The notes beneath the pieces are model-generated. The model saw only the letters and a list, made by a program, of their open reading frames with translations, was not told where the DNA came from and ran no database searches. A program made the translations under genes and the position numbers. A stretch of DNA of 64,000 nucleotides, taken from assembly GCF_000420165.1 (NCBI RefSeq), contig NZ_ATUK01000014.1, forward strand, positions 20,001 through 84,000, read 5' to 3'. Each line of letters begins with the position of its first letter. Positions within the stretch are counted from its first letter, which is position 1. The stretch comes from Thioalkalivibrio sp. AKL19. GTDB lineage: Bacteria > Pseudomonadota > Gammaproteobacteria > Ectothiorhodospirales > Ectothiorhodospiraceae. Below are positions 27,132-37,341 of the stretch, one piece after another.

Positions 27132-28454
27132 TTACAGCAGCATGCGGCGCATGTCGGACAACAGCCCGCTCAGCGTGGTAGCGAAGCGCGCGCCCAGGGC
27201 GCCGTCGATCACCCGGTGATCGTACGACAGCGCCAGCGGCAGAATCAGGCGCGGCTCGAACTCCTTGCCGTTCCAGACCGGCTTCATGCTGGAGCGCGAC
27301 ACGCCCAGGATCGCGACCTCTGGGGCATTCACGATCGGCGTGAACTGGGTCCCGCCGATCCCGCCGAGGCTGGAGATGGTCAGGCACCCCCCCTGCATGT
27401 CCGCCGGCTTCAGCTTCTTGTCACGGGCACGCTGGGACAGGTCCATCAGTTCGGAAGCGATGTCGACCAGGCTCTTGCGGTCCACGTCGCGCACCACCGG
27501 GACGACCAGGCCGTCCGGGGTGTCCACCGCGATGCCGAGGTTGTAGTACTGCTTGATGATCAGGTTCTCGCCGGTCGCGTCCAGCGAGGCGTTGAAACGC
27601 GGGTACTGCTTGAGCGCGGAGACCACCGCCTTCATCAGGAACGGCAGGAAGGTGACCTTCACGCCCTTCTTTTCGTACTCGGCCTTCAGCGACTTGCGGA
27701 AGTCCTCGAGCTCGGTGATGTCGGCCTCGTCGAACTGGGTCACGTGCGGGACGGTGACCCAGTTGCGATGCAGGTTCTTGCCGGTGAGCTTGTTGATCTT
27801 CGACAGCGGCTGGGTCTCGATCGGGCCGAATTCGGAGAAGTCGATCTCCGGCATCGGCTCGACCCCCAGCCCGCCACCAGCGCCCTGGCTCAAGGCGCGC
27901 TTGACGAAGCCCTGCACGTCCTCGCGCAGGATGCGCCCCTTGCGCCCGGATCCGTCGACCTTGCTCAGGTCGACGCCCAGCTCGCGCGCGAACTTGCGCA
28001 CCACCGGCGAGGCATGCGCCTTGCGGAAGGCCGACTCGTCACGGATGTGCTCGGTGGGCGACGGGCGCGGGTCGGCCCGGTCGGCGGCCTTCGGCGCCTC
28101 GGAGGGCTGCGGCTTTTCGGCCTCGGGGGCCGATTCGGCTTTGGCATCCGAAGAGGATGCTTCCTGCTTCGGCGGCTCGTCTTTCGCGGACTTGTCCTCG
28201 GCGGCACCCTCGTCGGAGGGTTCCAGTTCCAGGATCGGATCGCCCTCGTTGACGCGGTCGCCGGCCTTTACCTTGACTGCTTTCACGGTCCCGCCCTGCG
28301 GGGCCGGGATCTCGATGGAGGCCTTGTCCGATTCCAGCGTGATCAGCGGATCCTCCGGGGCGATGGTGTCCCCCGGGCTCACGATCACCTCGATGATCTC
28401 GACGTCCTTGAAGTCACCGATGTCCGGTACGTGCACGGTAGTCGTGTTGCTCAT
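27132..28454 (-). CDS. aceF: Dihydrolipoamide acetyltransferase (PDH E2)
   Basis: Core of the pyruvate dehydrogenase complex; transfers the acetyl group from lipoamide to CoA. The 440-residue protein has one N-terminal lipoyl domain (residues 1-75, lysine in LESDKASIEIPAP), a charged Pro/Ala/Glu linker, an E1/E3-binding domain near 125-165 (ASPVVRKFARELGVDLSKVDGSG), and the acyltransferase domain with the catalytic DHRVIDGALGARF near residue 410. E. coli AceF carries three lipoyl domains; here there is one, and lpd carries another. The gene is 28 bp after aceE and 24 bp before lpd. Confidence 0.96.
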   Translation of the reverse strand: MSNTTTVHVPDIGDFKDVEIIEVIVSPGDTIAPEDPLITLESDKASIEIPAPQGGTVKAVKVKAGDRVNEGDPILELEPSDEGAAEDKSAKDEPPKQEASSSDAKAESAPEAEKPQPSEAPKAADRADPRPSPTEHIRDESAFRKAHASPVVRKFARELGVDLSKVDGSGRKGRILREDVQGFVKRALSQGAGGGLGVEPMPEIDFSEFGPIETQPLSKINKLTGKNLHRNWVTVPHVTQFDEADITELEDFRKSLKAEYEKKGVKVTFLPFLMKAVVSALKQYPRFNASLDATGENLIIKQYYNLGIAVDTPDGLVVPVVRDVDRKSLVDIASELMDLSQRARDKKLKPADMQGGCLTISSLGGIGGTQFTPIVNAPEVAILGVSRSSMKPVWNGKEFEPRLILPLALSYDHRVIDGALGARFATTLSGLLSDMRRMLL

Positions 28455-28482
28455 GTCTGCTCCTGCCTCGGTACCGGCGGCC

Positions 28483-31146
28483 TCAGGCCTGCAAGGGGTT
28501 GGGCCGTTCGACGTCGATCTTGTACTTCTTGATCGCGTCGGTGACGGTCTTGACCTCGACGGTCCCGGCGTCGGCCAGGGCCTTCAGGGCCGTGACCGCG
28601 ATGTGGTAACGATCGACCTCGAAGTGCCGGCGCAGCGCCGCGCGGGTGTCCGAGCGGCCGAAGCCGTCGGTGCCCAGCACGCGATAGTCGGCCGGCACGA
28701 AGGCGCGGATCTGGTCGGCGTAGGCCTGAACGTAATCGGTGGCGGCCACCACCGGGTCGTCCGAGCCGCCCAGGCACTCCTCGACCCAGGACTTTCGTGG
28801 CTTGGCCTCCGGGTTCAGGCGCGCATGGCGGTCGGCATCGCGGCCGTCGCGGGCCAGCTCGTTGAAGCTGGTCGCGCTCCAGACCTCGGCGGCCACGCCG
28901 AAGTCCTTGTCCAGCATTTCGGCGGCGGCGATGGCCTCGCGCAGGATGGTTCCGGAACCCAGCAGGCGCACCTTCTTTTTCTTGCGTCCGCCGGCCTGCA
29001 ACCGGTACAGGCCGCGACGGATGCCTTCCTCGGCGCCCTTCGGCATGGCCGGCTGCGGGTAGTTCTCGTTCATCACGGTGATGTAGTAGAAGACGCTCTG
29101 CTGCTCCGCGTACATGCGGCGCATGCCGTCCTGCACGATCACCGCCAGCTCGTAGGCGAAGGTCGGGTCGTAGGCGATGCAGTTGGGCACGTTGGCGGCC
29201 ATCATCAGGCTGTGACCGTCATCATGCTGCAGGCCTTCGCCGGCCAGCGTGGTGCGCCCGGCCGTCGCGCCCATCAGGAAGCCGCGCGCGCGCATGTCGC
29301 CGGCGGCCCAGATCAGGTCGCCGACCCGCTGGAAGCCGAACATCGAATAGAAGATGTAGAACGGCACCATCGCCACGCCATGCGTGGAGTAGGACGTGGC
29401 CGCGGCAATCCAGGAGGACATGGAGCCAGCCTCGTTGATCCCCTCTTCCAGGATCTGGCCCTTCTTGTCCTCCTTGTAATACATCACCTGTTCCTTGTCC
29501 TGCGGCTCGTAGAGCTGGCCGACCGAGGAATAGATCCCCAGCTGGCGGAACAGCCCTTCCATGCCGAAGGTCCGTGCCTCGTCGGGCACGATCGGGACGA
29601 TGTTCTTGCCGATCTTCTTGTCGCGGGCGAGCAGGGTCAGCAGGCGCACGAAGGCCATGGTGGTGGACATCTCGCGCTCGCCGGAAGCCTCCAGCAGGCC
29701 GTTGAAGGCATCCAGCCCGGGCACTTCGAGCGGCGTGGCCAGCGGCCGACGCACGGGCAGGTGACCGCCCAGGTCGTTGCGCCGCGCGTTCATGTACTTC
29801 ATCTCTTCGGAGTCGGGATCCGGCTTGATATATTCGGCCTTCTCCACCTGCTCGTCGGACAGCGGGATGTTGAAGCGGTCGCGGAACTGCTTCATGTCGT
29901 CCGCATCCATCTTCTTCTGGCTGTGGGTGCGGTTCTGGGCCTCGCCCGCCGCGCCCATGCCGTAGCCCTTCACGGTGTGGGCGAGGATCACGGTCGGCTG
30001 TCCCTTGTGCTCGGTGGCCGCCTTGTAGGCCGCATAGACTTTGACCGGGTCGTGCCCCCCGCGATTCAGGCGCCAGATGTCCTCGTCGGACATGTTGGCC
30101 ACCATGCGCTTGAGCTCGGGATACTTGCCAAAGAAGTGCTCGCGCACGTAGGCGCCGTCACGCGACTTGTAGTTCTGGTAGTCGCCGTCGACCGCCTCCA
30201 TCATGCGTTTTTGCAGCAGGCCGTCGGTGTCCTTGGCGAGCAGCGGGTCCCAGTAGCGGCCCCACAGCACCTTGACCACGTTCCAGCCAGCGCCGCGGAA
30301 GATCGCCTCCAGCTCCTGCACGATCTTGCCATTGCCGCGCACGGGGCCGTCCAGGCGCTGCAGGTTGCAGTTGACCACCCAGGTCAGGTTGTCGAGCTTC
30401 TCGCGCGAGGCCAGGGTGATTGCACCGAGGGTCTCGGGCTCGTCCACCTCGCCGTCGCCGACAAAGCTCCACACGCGGCGGTTTTCGGTCTGCGCCAGGC
30501 CGCGATCCTGCAGGTAGCGCATGAAGCGCGCCTGGTAGATGCTCATGATCGGGCCAAGCCCCATGGAGACCGTCGGGAACTGCCAGAAGTCGGGCATCAG
30601 CCACGGGTGCGGGTAGGACGACAGGCCCTTGCCGTCGACCTCGCGGCGGAAGTGATCCAGCTGTTCCTCGGTCAGGCGCCCCTCCATGAACGCGCGGGCG
30701 TAGATGCCCGGCGAGGAGTGACCCTGGGCGAACAGCAGGTCACCACCGTGGTCATGCGACGGGGCGTGCCAGAAGTGGTTGAAGCCAACGTCGTACAGCG
30801 TCGCGGCGGAGGCGAAGGTCGCGATGTGTCCGCCCAGTTCGGCGGAGGCTCGGTTGGCCTTGACCACCATCGCCATCGCGTTCCAGCGGATGTAGGAACG
30901 AATGCGATGCTCCACCGCGCCGTCGCCCGGATATTCCGGCTCCAGGTGCGTGGGGATGGTATTCACATAGGCGGTGTTGGCGGAGTACGGCAGGTAGGCC
31001 CCGCTGCGGCGCGCCTTGTCGACCAGACGTTCAAGGAGGGCATGTGCCCGCTCGGGGCCATCCGTCTCCAGCACGGAGGCCAGGGCGTCAATCCACTCCT
31101 GGGTCTCCTGCGGGTCGATATCGTGTTCGGTCGCGTTCGGGTCCAT
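28483..31146 (-). CDS. aceE: Pyruvate dehydrogenase E1 component, homodimeric type
   Basis: Thiamine-diphosphate enzyme that decarboxylates pyruvate and reductively acetylates the lipoyl groups of E2. The 887-residue length equals the E. coli protein. Recognisable blocks include [60 protein letters not shown], the TPP motif region [11 protein letters not shown]...[19 protein letters not shown], and [17 protein letters not shown] in the C-terminal half. ATG 31146 is used; an in-frame ATG at 31218 gives a non-homologous extension. It is the first gene of the PDH operon and diverges from rnt across a 274-bp spacer. Confidence 0.97.
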   Translation of the reverse strand: MDPNATEHDIDPQETQEWIDALASVLETDGPERAHALLERLVDKARRSGAYLPYSANTAYVNTIPTHLEPEYPGDGAVEHRIRSYIRWNAMAMVVKANRASAELGGHIATFASAATLYDVGFNHFWHAPSHDHGGDLLFAQGHSSPGIYARAFMEGRLTEEQLDHFRREVDGKGLSSYPHPWLMPDFWQFPTVSMGLGPIMSIYQARFMRYLQDRGLAQTENRRVWSFVGDGEVDEPETLGAITLASREKLDNLTWVVNCNLQRLDGPVRGNGKIVQELEAIFRGAGWNVVKVLWGRYWDPLLAKDTDGLLQKRMMEAVDGDYQNYKSRDGAYVREHFFGKYPELKRMVANMSDEDIWRLNRGGHDPVKVYAAYKAATEHKGQPTVILAHTVKGYGMGAAGEAQNRTHSQKKMDADDMKQFRDRFNIPLSDEQVEKAEYIKPDPDSEEMKYMNARRNDLGGHLPVRRPLATPLEVPGLDAFNGLLEASGEREMSTTMAFVRLLTLLARDKKIGKNIVPIVPDEARTFGMEGLFRQLGIYSSVGQLYEPQDKEQVMYYKEDKKGQILEEGINEAGSMSSWIAAATSYSTHGVAMVPFYIFYSMFGFQRVGDLIWAAGDMRARGFLMGATAGRTTLAGEGLQHDDGHSLMMAANVPNCIAYDPTFAYELAVIVQDGMRRMYAEQQSVFYYITVMNENYPQPAMPKGAEEGIRRGLYRLQAGGRKKKKVRLLGSGTILREAIAAAEMLDKDFGVAAEVWSATSFNELARDGRDADRHARLNPEAKPRKSWVEECLGGSDDPVVAATDYVQAYADQIRAFVPADYRVLGTDGFGRSDTRAALRRHFEVDRYHIAVTALKALADAGTVEVKTVTDAIKKYKIDVERPNPLQA

Positions 31147-31420
31147 GCGTTCTACCCCTGAAAACGGGTTGGGAATCGGGTTGCCACTACAGGGCCGGGC
31201 CACCGGGCGGTCGGGCATTTGCTACCATGCGCCGGTGTCGGGCGGGCATAAAAGGCGCAAGTATCCCGACTGTGCCGCCAACAGGTCAAGCGAAAGCCTT
31301 CTATGGCGCCGAACGTCGGCAAAATATGCGGAAAAATCCGCAAACACCTCAAAAGTCTTTCGATCCGCCCGCACCGACTCCGAAACCCGCGAAACACCCC
31401 CATCGAGATCGAGCAAAACC

Positions 31421-32107
31421 ATGGCCGAACCCGTCCAGCTGGACCCGCAGCACCGCCCAATGGCGAACCGTTTCCGAGGCTTTTTGCCGGTGGTGGTGGA
31501 CGTCGAGACGGGGGGCTTCGACTGCCGCCGCCATGCGCTCCTGCAAGTGGCCGCGGTGTTTCTGCGTCGGGACGAGCAGGACCATCTCGTGCGCGATCGC
31601 ACGGTGAGTCTGCATGTCCGTCCCTATGAAGGCTCGGAGATGGACCCGAAGTCCCTGGAAGTGAACGGCATCGACCCGTACCACCCGCTGCGGGCAGCCT
31701 GGCCGGAGGATCAGGCGATGGGGAAGCTGTTCAGCGAGGTCCGCCGTGAAGTGAAGGTCAACCACTGCAAGCGCGCGATCCTGGTCGGACACAATGCACA
31801 CTTCGACCTTGGCTTCGTGCATACCGCTGCCGAACGCTGCGGGATCAAGCGCAACCCGTTCCACCCGTTCAGCAGCCTGGACACGGTGTCACTCTCGGCA
31901 CTAGCCTTTGGTCAGACGGTGCTGGCACGAGCGGCCGACGCCGCGGGGCTTGGCTGGGATACCGAGTCCGCCCACAGCGCCGCGTTCGACGCGGAAAAGA
32001 CCGCAGACATCTTCTGCCAGATCGCCAACCGCTGGCAGGACGGGATCGGGGTGCCGCAGCCGGCGCTACGCCTGCCCGACCCGGAAGAGCTTCCGCCCGG
32101 GAGCTGA
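31421..32107 (+). CDS. rnt: Ribonuclease T
   Basis: 3'-5' exoribonuclease of the DEDDh superfamily that trims tRNA and other small RNA ends and removes the CCA-terminal nucleotide. The 228-residue protein carries [11 protein letters not shown] near residue 25 (first Asp/Glu pair), [13 protein letters not shown] near residue 125 (second Asp), and [16 protein letters not shown] near residue 190 (catalytic His and last Asp). Conserved ALLQVAAV and [17 protein letters not shown] blocks separate RNase T from DnaQ. ATG 31421 is chosen as the family start; the frame is open well upstream into aceE antisense. It is followed by a palindromic repeat. Confidence 0.94.
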   Translation: MAEPVQLDPQHRPMANRFRGFLPVVVDVETGGFDCRRHALLQVAAVFLRRDEQDHLVRDRTVSLHVRPYEGSEMDPKSLEVNGIDPYHPLRAAWPEDQAMGKLFSEVRREVKVNHCKRAILVGHNAHFDLGFVHTAAERCGIKRNPFHPFSSLDTVSLSALAFGQTVLARAADAAGLGWDTESAHSAAFDAEKTADIFCQIANRWQDGIGVPQPALRLPDPEELPPGS

Positions 32108-32130
32108 TATTAGTGCCCGAGGCCGACCCC

Positions 32131-32238
32131 GTCATTGCGAGCCCTGAAGGGCTGACGCAATCTCCCGACACGACCACGACCGTGGATCCAGAGTCATGTC
32201 GGGAGATCGCCACAGCCCCCGCGGGGCCTCGCGATGAG
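32131..32238. repeat. Palindromic intergenic repeat (GTCATTGCGAG type)
   Basis: Two inverted arms of about 40 bp face each other. 32131-32170 contains GTCATTGCGAG...GACGCAATCTCCCGACA, and the complement of 32197-32238 reads CTCATCGCGAG...GGCGATCTCCCGACA. The spacer of about 26 bp itself contains an ACGACCACGACCGTGG hairpin. The sequence resembles the widespread GTCATTGCGAG palindromic repeat found between genes in many proteobacteria. It fills the convergent gap between rnt and grxD and may act as the terminator for either, since no U-tract terminator is visible. Confidence 0.75.
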
Positions 32239-32288
32239 GGACTTGGGGTGTGCCGCAGCCCACAGAGCTGGACTACGGCACGGTGTTC

Positions 32289-32618
32289 CTAACTCGCGGC
32301 GCGCTTGGCGTGGGCGGCGTCGACCATCTTCTTGAGCTCGCCGTTCTCGAACATCTCGAGGGTGATGTCGCAGCCCCCGATCAGTTCGCCGTCGATGTAG
32401 ACCTGCGGGAAGGTCGGCCAGTCGGCGAAACGCGGCAGGTTCTGCATGACCTCCTGATCCGCGATCACGTTCACGTAGCCGAATTCCTGATCACAGCGCT
32501 TCAGCGCCTCCACCGCACGGCTGGAGAACCCGCACATGGGGAACTGCGGGGTGCCCTTCATGAAGATCACCACCGGATTGTCTTCCACCTGCTGGCGGAT
32601 GCGATCCATTACGTCCAT
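32289..32618 (-). CDS. grxD: Monothiol glutaredoxin GrxD
   Basis: A 109-residue CGFS-type glutaredoxin that binds and transfers a [2Fe-2S] cluster, often with BolA. The active site is in KGTPQFPMCGFSSRAVEAL near residue 30. The glutathione-binding WPTFPQVYIDGELIGGCDI block is complete. ATG 32618 has GGGAG 7 nt upstream. The gene appears monocistronic. With erpA it contributes to Fe-S delivery. Confidence 0.95.
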   Translation of the reverse strand: MDVMDRIRQQVEDNPVVIFMKGTPQFPMCGFSSRAVEALKRCDQEFGYVNVIADQEVMQNLPRFADWPTFPQVYIDGELIGGCDITLEMFENGELKKMVDAAHAKRAAS

Positions 32619-32700
32619 TACTGTACTCCCGAAATTTGGTGCCAGAACGGGGCGCCGGCGGCGTCGCGCCGCACCCCAAGCTCAATTCCTAGTATAACGC

Positions 32701-33795
32701 TCAGACATTGAAGCGGAAATGTACCACGTCGCCTTCCTTCAGCACGTATTCCTTGCCCTCGAGGCGCCATTTGCCCGCATCCTTCGCACCCTGCTCGCCG
32801 TTGTGGGCGACAAAGTCGTCGTACCCCACCACCTCGGCACGGATGAAACCGCGCTCGAAGTCGGTGTGGATCACCCCCGCGCCCTGCGGCGCGGTGGAGC
32901 CCTGGCGCACGGTCCAGGCGCGCACCTCTTTCTCGCCCGCAGTGAAAAAAGTCTGCAGGTTCAGCAGGCGATAGGCCGTCCGGATCACCCGGTCAAGACC
33001 CGGCTCTTCCAGCCCCAAATCGGCCAGGAATTCCGCACGTTCCTCGGGGTCCAGCACCGCGATCTCGGCCTCGATAGCGGCACAGACACTGACCACCTCG
33101 GCACCCTCCTCGGCGGCCTTGGCCTGCACGGCCTCGACCATGGCGTTGCCCCCGGCCAGCGAGGCCTCGTCGACGTTGGCGATGTACATCAGCGGCTTGA
33201 GCGTCAGCAGATGCAGATCGTACAGCGCGCGACGCTCGTCCGCGTCCAGATCCTGCGCCCGCACGGGGATTCCCTGATCCAGGCCGGCCGCGACCTTCTC
33301 GGCCGCCTGCAGCTGGGCGATCGCGGTCTTGTCCTGCGACTTCGCCGCACGCGCCAGGCGCGTCAGCGCCTTGTTCACGGTCTCCAGATCCGCCAGCATC
33401 AACTCGGTGCTGATGGTCTCGATGTCGGCGATCGGATCCACCTTGCCGGCGACATGCACGATGTCGTCGTCCTCGAAACAACGCACGACCTGGGCGATGG
33501 CGTCGGTCTCGCGGATGTGCGCCAGGAACTGGTTGCCGAGCCCCTCGCCCTGCGCGGCCCCGGCCACCAGCCCGGCGATGTCCACGAACTCGACCGTGGT
33601 CGGCAGCGTGCGCTGGGGCTTCACGATCTCGCTCAGGCGCGTCAGGCGCGGATCCGGGACCTCCACCACACCGACGTTCGGGTCGATGGTGCAGAAGGGA
33701 TAGTTCTCCGCGGCGATCTCCGCGCGCGTGAGGGCATTGAACAGGGTGGACTTGCCGACATTCGGCAGGCCCACGATCCCGCATTTCAGACTCAT
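32701..33795 (-). CDS. ychF: Redox-regulated ATPase/GTPase YchF
   Basis: An OBG-family P-loop protein (ATPase in studied members) associated with ribosomes and oxidative-stress response. The 364-residue protein starts [23 protein letters not shown], with Walker A GLPNVGKS at residues 9-16 and switch block [25 protein letters not shown]. The altered G4 region IANVDEASL replaces the NKxD of true GTPases, as is normal in YchF. The C-terminal TGS domain ends [35 protein letters not shown]. Its ATG overlaps the pth stop as ATGA, the conserved pth-ychF pair. Confidence 0.96.
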   Translation of the reverse strand: MSLKCGIVGLPNVGKSTLFNALTRAEIAAENYPFCTIDPNVGVVEVPDPRLTRLSEIVKPQRTLPTTVEFVDIAGLVAGAAQGEGLGNQFLAHIRETDAIAQVVRCFEDDDIVHVAGKVDPIADIETISTELMLADLETVNKALTRLARAAKSQDKTAIAQLQAAEKVAAGLDQGIPVRAQDLDADERRALYDLHLLTLKPLMYIANVDEASLAGGNAMVEAVQAKAAEEGAEVVSVCAAIEAEIAVLDPEERAEFLADLGLEEPGLDRVIRTAYRLLNLQTFFTAGEKEVRAWTVRQGSTAPQGAGVIHTDFERGFIRAEVVGYDDFVAHNGEQGAKDAGKWRLEGKEYVLKEGDVVHFRFNV

Positions 33796-34424
33796 CGGGC
33801 TTCCTCGGGGTTCTTGGGGCCGGCGGCCGGCTTCGACCCACCGCCATGCAGATTGCGCACCGCCTCGTCCCAGCGTCCGGCCACCAGGGCCGGGATCTGG
33901 TCCAAAGCCGTGTCGATGGCCTCCTCGATGGCCCGGGTATCGGCCTTTCCGGGGCGGTCCAGCACGAAGGGCACCACGTCATCGCGTTGTCCCGGGTGGC
34001 CAATCCCGACCCGGAGCCGGGCGTAGTTCGGACCGCCCATGTGCCGATGCAGGTCACGCAGGCCGTTGTGCCCGCCATGCCCGCCACCCAGCTTCAGCCG
34101 AACCACTCCCGGATCGAGATCCAGTTCGTCATGCACGATCAGGATGGCCTCGGGCGGGATGCGGTAGAAGTCGGCGCACTTGCGCACCGGCAGGCCACTC
34201 TTGTTCATGAAGCTCATGGGCTTGAGCAGCCAGCAGTCGCCCTCGGGCAGGACCAGACGCGCCGCGTCGCCATCGAAGCGGCTCTCGGGGCGAAATTCCG
34301 CGCCATGCCGGCGGGCCAGGGTGTCCACAAACCAGAAACCCGCGTTATGCCGGGTTTCGGCGTAACGCGGGCCCGGGTTGCCCAGCCCGACCACCAGACG
34401 GATCGGTTCGGGTTGGATCGCCAT
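33792..34424 (-). CDS. pth: Peptidyl-tRNA hydrolase
   Basis: Releases tRNA from peptidyl-tRNAs that drop off the ribosome. The 210-residue protein opens (after a 10-residue leader) with [25 protein letters not shown], which contains the catalytic histidine of the RHNAG motif. PMSFMNKSG and [28 protein letters not shown] are also diagnostic. The C-terminus carries a short Gly/Pro/Lys tail. It sits between rplY and ychF, the classical order, and overlaps ychF by 4 bp. Confidence 0.96.
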   Translation of the reverse strand: MAIQPEPIRLVVGLGNPGPRYAETRHNAGFWFVDTLARRHGAEFRPESRFDGDAARLVLPEGDCWLLKPMSFMNKSGLPVRKCADFYRIPPEAILIVHDELDLDPGVVRLKLGGGHGGHNGLRDLHRHMGGPNYARLRVGIGHPGQRDDVVPFVLDRPGKADTRAIEEAIDTALDQIPALVAGRWDEAVRNLHGGGSKPAAGPKNPEEAR

Positions 34425-34448
34425 CGTTCAGGCGGCAAGCCGCAGGGC

Positions 34449-35156
34449 TTACTCCTTGTCCTCGGACTCCGCCTCGTCGCCGGAGGCCTCTTCGCCACCC
34501 GCGGCTTCCTCGCCACCTTCGGCTTCCGCAGCCTCGGCCTCGGCTTCTTCGCCCTCTTCCTCGTCGGTCTTGGCCGCACGCGGCAGCACTACGCTGACCA
34601 CGGCGTAGTCGTAGTCCTCGCCATGCATCAGGGCCACGCTCTGCACGCCTTCCGGCAGTTTGAGCTCGGAGATGTGCAGGGTGTCACCGACATCCATCTC
34701 GAGCACGTCGATATCGATGGACTCGGGCAGGTCACCCGGCAGACACTCGACCTCGAGCTCGTTGATCATGCGGCTGACCATGCCACCGCCCAGCTTGACG
34801 CCCTTGGCCTCTTCCTCGTTGTGGAAGTGCAGCGGCACGCTGACCCGGATCGGCTGGTTGGCGCTCACGCGCATCAGGTCGACGTGGTAGATGGTCGGCT
34901 TGAACGGATGGCGCTGCACGTCGCGCAGGATCGCCTTCTCGGTCTTGCCGTCCAGCTTCACGCTCAGGATGTGCGAGTAGAACGCGTCTTCCTTGAGGTT
35001 GTGGACCATCGCGTTGTGATCCAGCGTAATCGCCACGGCGTCCTTGTCCGCCCCGTACAGGATGGCGGGCAATTTGCCGGCGCGACGCAGGCGGCGGCTC
35101 GCACTCGAACCCTGTTCGTCACGCTTCTCGGCTTCAATGGTAAAGCTCATGCTCAT
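34449..35156 (-). CDS. rplY: 50S ribosomal protein L25, general-stress (Ctc/TL5) type
   Basis: Binds 5S rRNA in the large subunit. The 235-residue protein is the long two-domain form. The L25 domain comprises residues 1-95 ([34 protein letters not shown], then [15 protein letters not shown]), and the C-terminal TL5 beta domain about 100-190 ([44 protein letters not shown]). The last ~45 residues form a tail composed almost only of Glu, Ala, Gly, Asp and Ser, longer and more acidic than in E. coli-type homologues. The start is ATG 35156 with GGAG upstream; ATG 35150 is the alternative. Confidence 0.95.
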   Translation of the reverse strand: MSMSFTIEAEKRDEQGSSASRRLRRAGKLPAILYGADKDAVAITLDHNAMVHNLKEDAFYSHILSVKLDGKTEKAILRDVQRHPFKPTIYHVDLMRVSANQPIRVSVPLHFHNEEEAKGVKLGGGMVSRMINELEVECLPGDLPESIDIDVLEMDVGDTLHISELKLPEGVQSVALMHGEDYDYAVVSVVLPRAAKTDEEEGEEAEAEAAEAEGGEEAAGGEEASGDEAESEDKE

Positions 35157-35280
35157 TGCTACAGTCTCCAAAATGAAAGGCGCTTCACCCGAAGCGCCCT
35201 GAACACACCCCGCCCGCGACCAGGCGGGGCGCTGAAGGGGAGACGAACTCCCCGAATTCGTTTTCGGCCCGGCGGCTTCG

Positions 35281-36219
35281 CTAGTCCATGAACAGCGAAC
35301 TGACCGATTCCTCGCGATTGATGCGACGGATGGTCTCCGCAAGCATCTCCGCGACCGACAGCTGACGAATCTTGTCGCAACCCTGTGCGTTGGGCTGCAG
35401 AGCCAGGGTGTCGGTCACCACCAGCTCGTCAAGCGCCGAACCGTTTATGTTATCAATTGCCGCGCCGGAAAGCACGGGGTGCGTGGCATAGGCCATCACC
35501 GACTCCGCCCCGTGCGCCTTCAGGGCCTTCGCGGCCTGGCACAGCGTACCAGCGGTATCCACCAGATCGTCGATGATGATGCAGGACTTGCCGCGCACAT
35601 CGCCGATGATGTGCATTACCTCGGACTCGTTGGCCCGCGGCCGCCGTTTGTCGATGATCGCCAGGTCGGCGTCATCCAGCCGCTTGGCGATCGCGCGAGC
35701 ACGCACCACCCCGCCGACATCCGGCGACACCACGGTCAGATCGCCCGAGACATGACGCCAGACATCGCCCAGCAGCACCGGCGAGGCGTAGATATTGTCC
35801 ACCGGGACGTTGAAGAAACCCTGAACCTGGTCGGCGTGCACGTCGATGGTCAGCACGCGATCCGCGCCCACCGCCTCGATCATGTTCGCGACCACCTTGG
35901 CCGAGATCGGCACCCGCGCCGAGCGCACACGACGGTCCTGGCGGGCATAACCGAAGTACGGGATGACCGTGGTGATGCGACCGGCCGACGCGCGGCGCAG
36001 CGCATCCACCATGATCACCAGTTCCATGATGTTCTCGTTGGTCGGCTGGCCGGTCGGCTGGATCAGGAAGACGTCGCGGCCGCGCACGTTCTCCAGCAGC
36101 TCGACCTGCACCTCGCCATCGCTGAAACGCCCCACGATGGCCTTGCCCATCGGCAGCCCCAGGTGTTCCGCAACGGCCTGGGCGAGACGCGGGTTCGCAT
36201 TGCCCGCGAAGATCATCAT
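35281..36219 (-). CDS. prs: Ribose-phosphate pyrophosphokinase
   Basis: Makes PRPP from ribose 5-phosphate and ATP for nucleotide, histidine and tryptophan synthesis. The protein reads [70 protein letters not shown], and the PRPP-binding loop [18 protein letters not shown]. Length from ATG 36219 is 312 residues, matching the family. A GTG at 36237 (VVDKNRMM...) would add six residues and is possible; no start has a strong Shine-Dalgarno. It follows tRNA-Gln and precedes rplY, a conserved order. Confidence 0.95.
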   Translation of the reverse strand: MMIFAGNANPRLAQAVAEHLGLPMGKAIVGRFSDGEVQVELLENVRGRDVFLIQPTGQPTNENIMELVIMVDALRRASAGRITTVIPYFGYARQDRRVRSARVPISAKVVANMIEAVGADRVLTIDVHADQVQGFFNVPVDNIYASPVLLGDVWRHVSGDLTVVSPDVGGVVRARAIAKRLDDADLAIIDKRRPRANESEVMHIIGDVRGKSCIIIDDLVDTAGTLCQAAKALKAHGAESVMAYATHPVLSGAAIDNINGSALDELVVTDTLALQPNAQGCDKIRQLSVAEMLAETIRRINREESVSSLFMD

Positions 36220-36363
36220 GCGATTCTTGTCGACCACGGTTCGTCCCGGTCTGGATGGAGTGGAGCGGGCTGCGATCTCGCCCGGGCTCCAGTATAGCCC
36301 CCGGCGCGTGGCCGGGGTCCTGATGGTTTTGCCTCGCGCCATCCCGGGCGCGGGGCGGGTGTA

Positions 36364-36438
36364 TGGCTGGGCCGGCAGGATTCGAACCTGCGCATGGCGG
36401 GATCAAAACCCGCTGCCTTACCGCTTGGCTACGGCCCA
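36364..36438 (-). tRNA. tRNA-Gln (TTG anticodon)
   Basis: A 75-nt cloverleaf with encoded CCA. The acceptor stem TGGGCCG pairs with CGGCCCA and the discriminator base is G. The D arm is GCC...GGC. The anticodon stem GCGGG/CCCGC encloses the loop TTTTGAT with anticodon TTG. The T arm is GCAGG TTCGAAT CCTGC. It lies between ispE and prs, as in many gammaproteobacteria. In bacteria with GatCAB but no GlnRS this tRNA is charged by transamidation; a gatCAB operon lies at 47.7-50.9 kb. Confidence 0.98.
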
Positions 36439-36453
36439 ATATCTCGCTAAACG

Positions 36454-37341
36454 CTATCGCGTTTCGATGCCGGCGCCCCGTGACGGCAGCCAGGCCTGCA
36501 GGGGCGACACATTTTCCAGCCGCGTCACCCAGCTCTGCCAGGGTACCGGCTGTGCGGACTGCGCCGCCCGGGCCGCCTCTTCCTCGGAGAAGATCGCGAA
36601 CACGCAGCCACCGCTGCCGCTCAGATGCGCCCGCGGCGCTTGCTCCGCCAGCCAGGACAGCGCCCGGTCGACCTCCGGATAGCGCGCCCGGACCACCGGT
36701 TCGAACACGTTCACGAACCGCCCGTCATCGATCGCGGACGAAATTGTCTCGGTGGGACAGTCGCGTGTCAATTCCGCACACCCGAACATGGCCCCGGTGG
36801 CAACCGACACGCCGGGGTCAATCAGCAAGACCCAGCCGGTCGTCGGGTCCACGGGCACGAGCTGCTCGCCGACACCCTCGGCCCAGGCGGCGTGTCCTGC
36901 CACGAACACCGGAACGTCGGCCCCCATCTCCAGGCCGATCGCCGCCAATTGCTCGACAGAGCAACCCAGGCGGAACAGGTGATTCAAGGCCACCAGCGTC
37001 GTCGCCGCATCGGAGCTGCCGCCCCCCAGACCACCCCCGACCGGGATCCGTTTATCGAGGTGGATGCGCACACCGAAGGGCGTTTCCGCCACCCCGGCCA
37101 GGCGCCGGGCGGCACGCAGGCAGAGGTTATCGGTGCCATCGATGTCGGTCCCGGCCATCTCGAAACGCCCCCCGGGCAGTGGCTCGAAACGCAGGGTGTC
37201 CTCCAGCCCGAGGAACTGGAACACCGTCTGCAGCTCGTGATACCCGTCCGCCCGGCGCCCGGTGATGTGCAGGAAGCGGTTGATCTTGGCCGGCGCGGGA
37301 AAGGTCGTGTCGAAGGCGCCGGCCGCAGGCGCGGCCGTCAC
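36454..37341 (-). CDS. ispE: 4-diphosphocytidyl-2-C-methyl-D-erythritol kinase
   Basis: GHMP kinase of the MEP isoprenoid pathway. The 295-residue protein shows FPAPAKINRFLHITGRRADGYHELQTVFQFL near the N-terminus (catalytic lysine and substrate loop), the ATP motif RIPVGGGLGGGSSDAATTL near residue 95, GADVPVFV, and HLSGSGGCVFAIF in the C-terminal domain. It starts at GTG 37341, overlapping the lolB stop as GTGA, so lolB and ispE are coupled. tRNA-Gln and prs follow. The order lolB-ispE-tRNA-prs is characteristic of gammaproteobacteria. Confidence 0.96.
   Translation of the reverse strand: MTAAPAAGAFDTTFPAPAKINRFLHITGRRADGYHELQTVFQFLGLEDTLRFEPLPGGRFEMAGTDIDGTDNLCLRAARRLAGVAETPFGVRIHLDKRIPVGGGLGGGSSDAATTLVALNHLFRLGCSVEQLAAIGLEMGADVPVFVAGHAAWAEGVGEQLVPVDPTTGWVLLIDPGVSVATGAMFGCAELTRDCPTETISSAIDDGRFVNVFEPVVRARYPEVDRALSWLAEQAPRAHLSGSGGCVFAIFSEEEAARAAQSAQPVPWQSWVTRLENVSPLQAWLPSRGAGIETR

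Noticed and set aside
27553-31161. A 1202-codon open frame antisense to aceF and aceE
   Set aside because: It lies opposite two well-defined enzymes, lacks any domain or ribosome-binding site, and has shadow-like composition.
31321-31360. TGCGGAAAAATCCGCA inverted repeat between aceE and rnt as an operator
   Set aside because: The stem is only five base pairs with no recognised regulator consensus. Too weak to list as a site.
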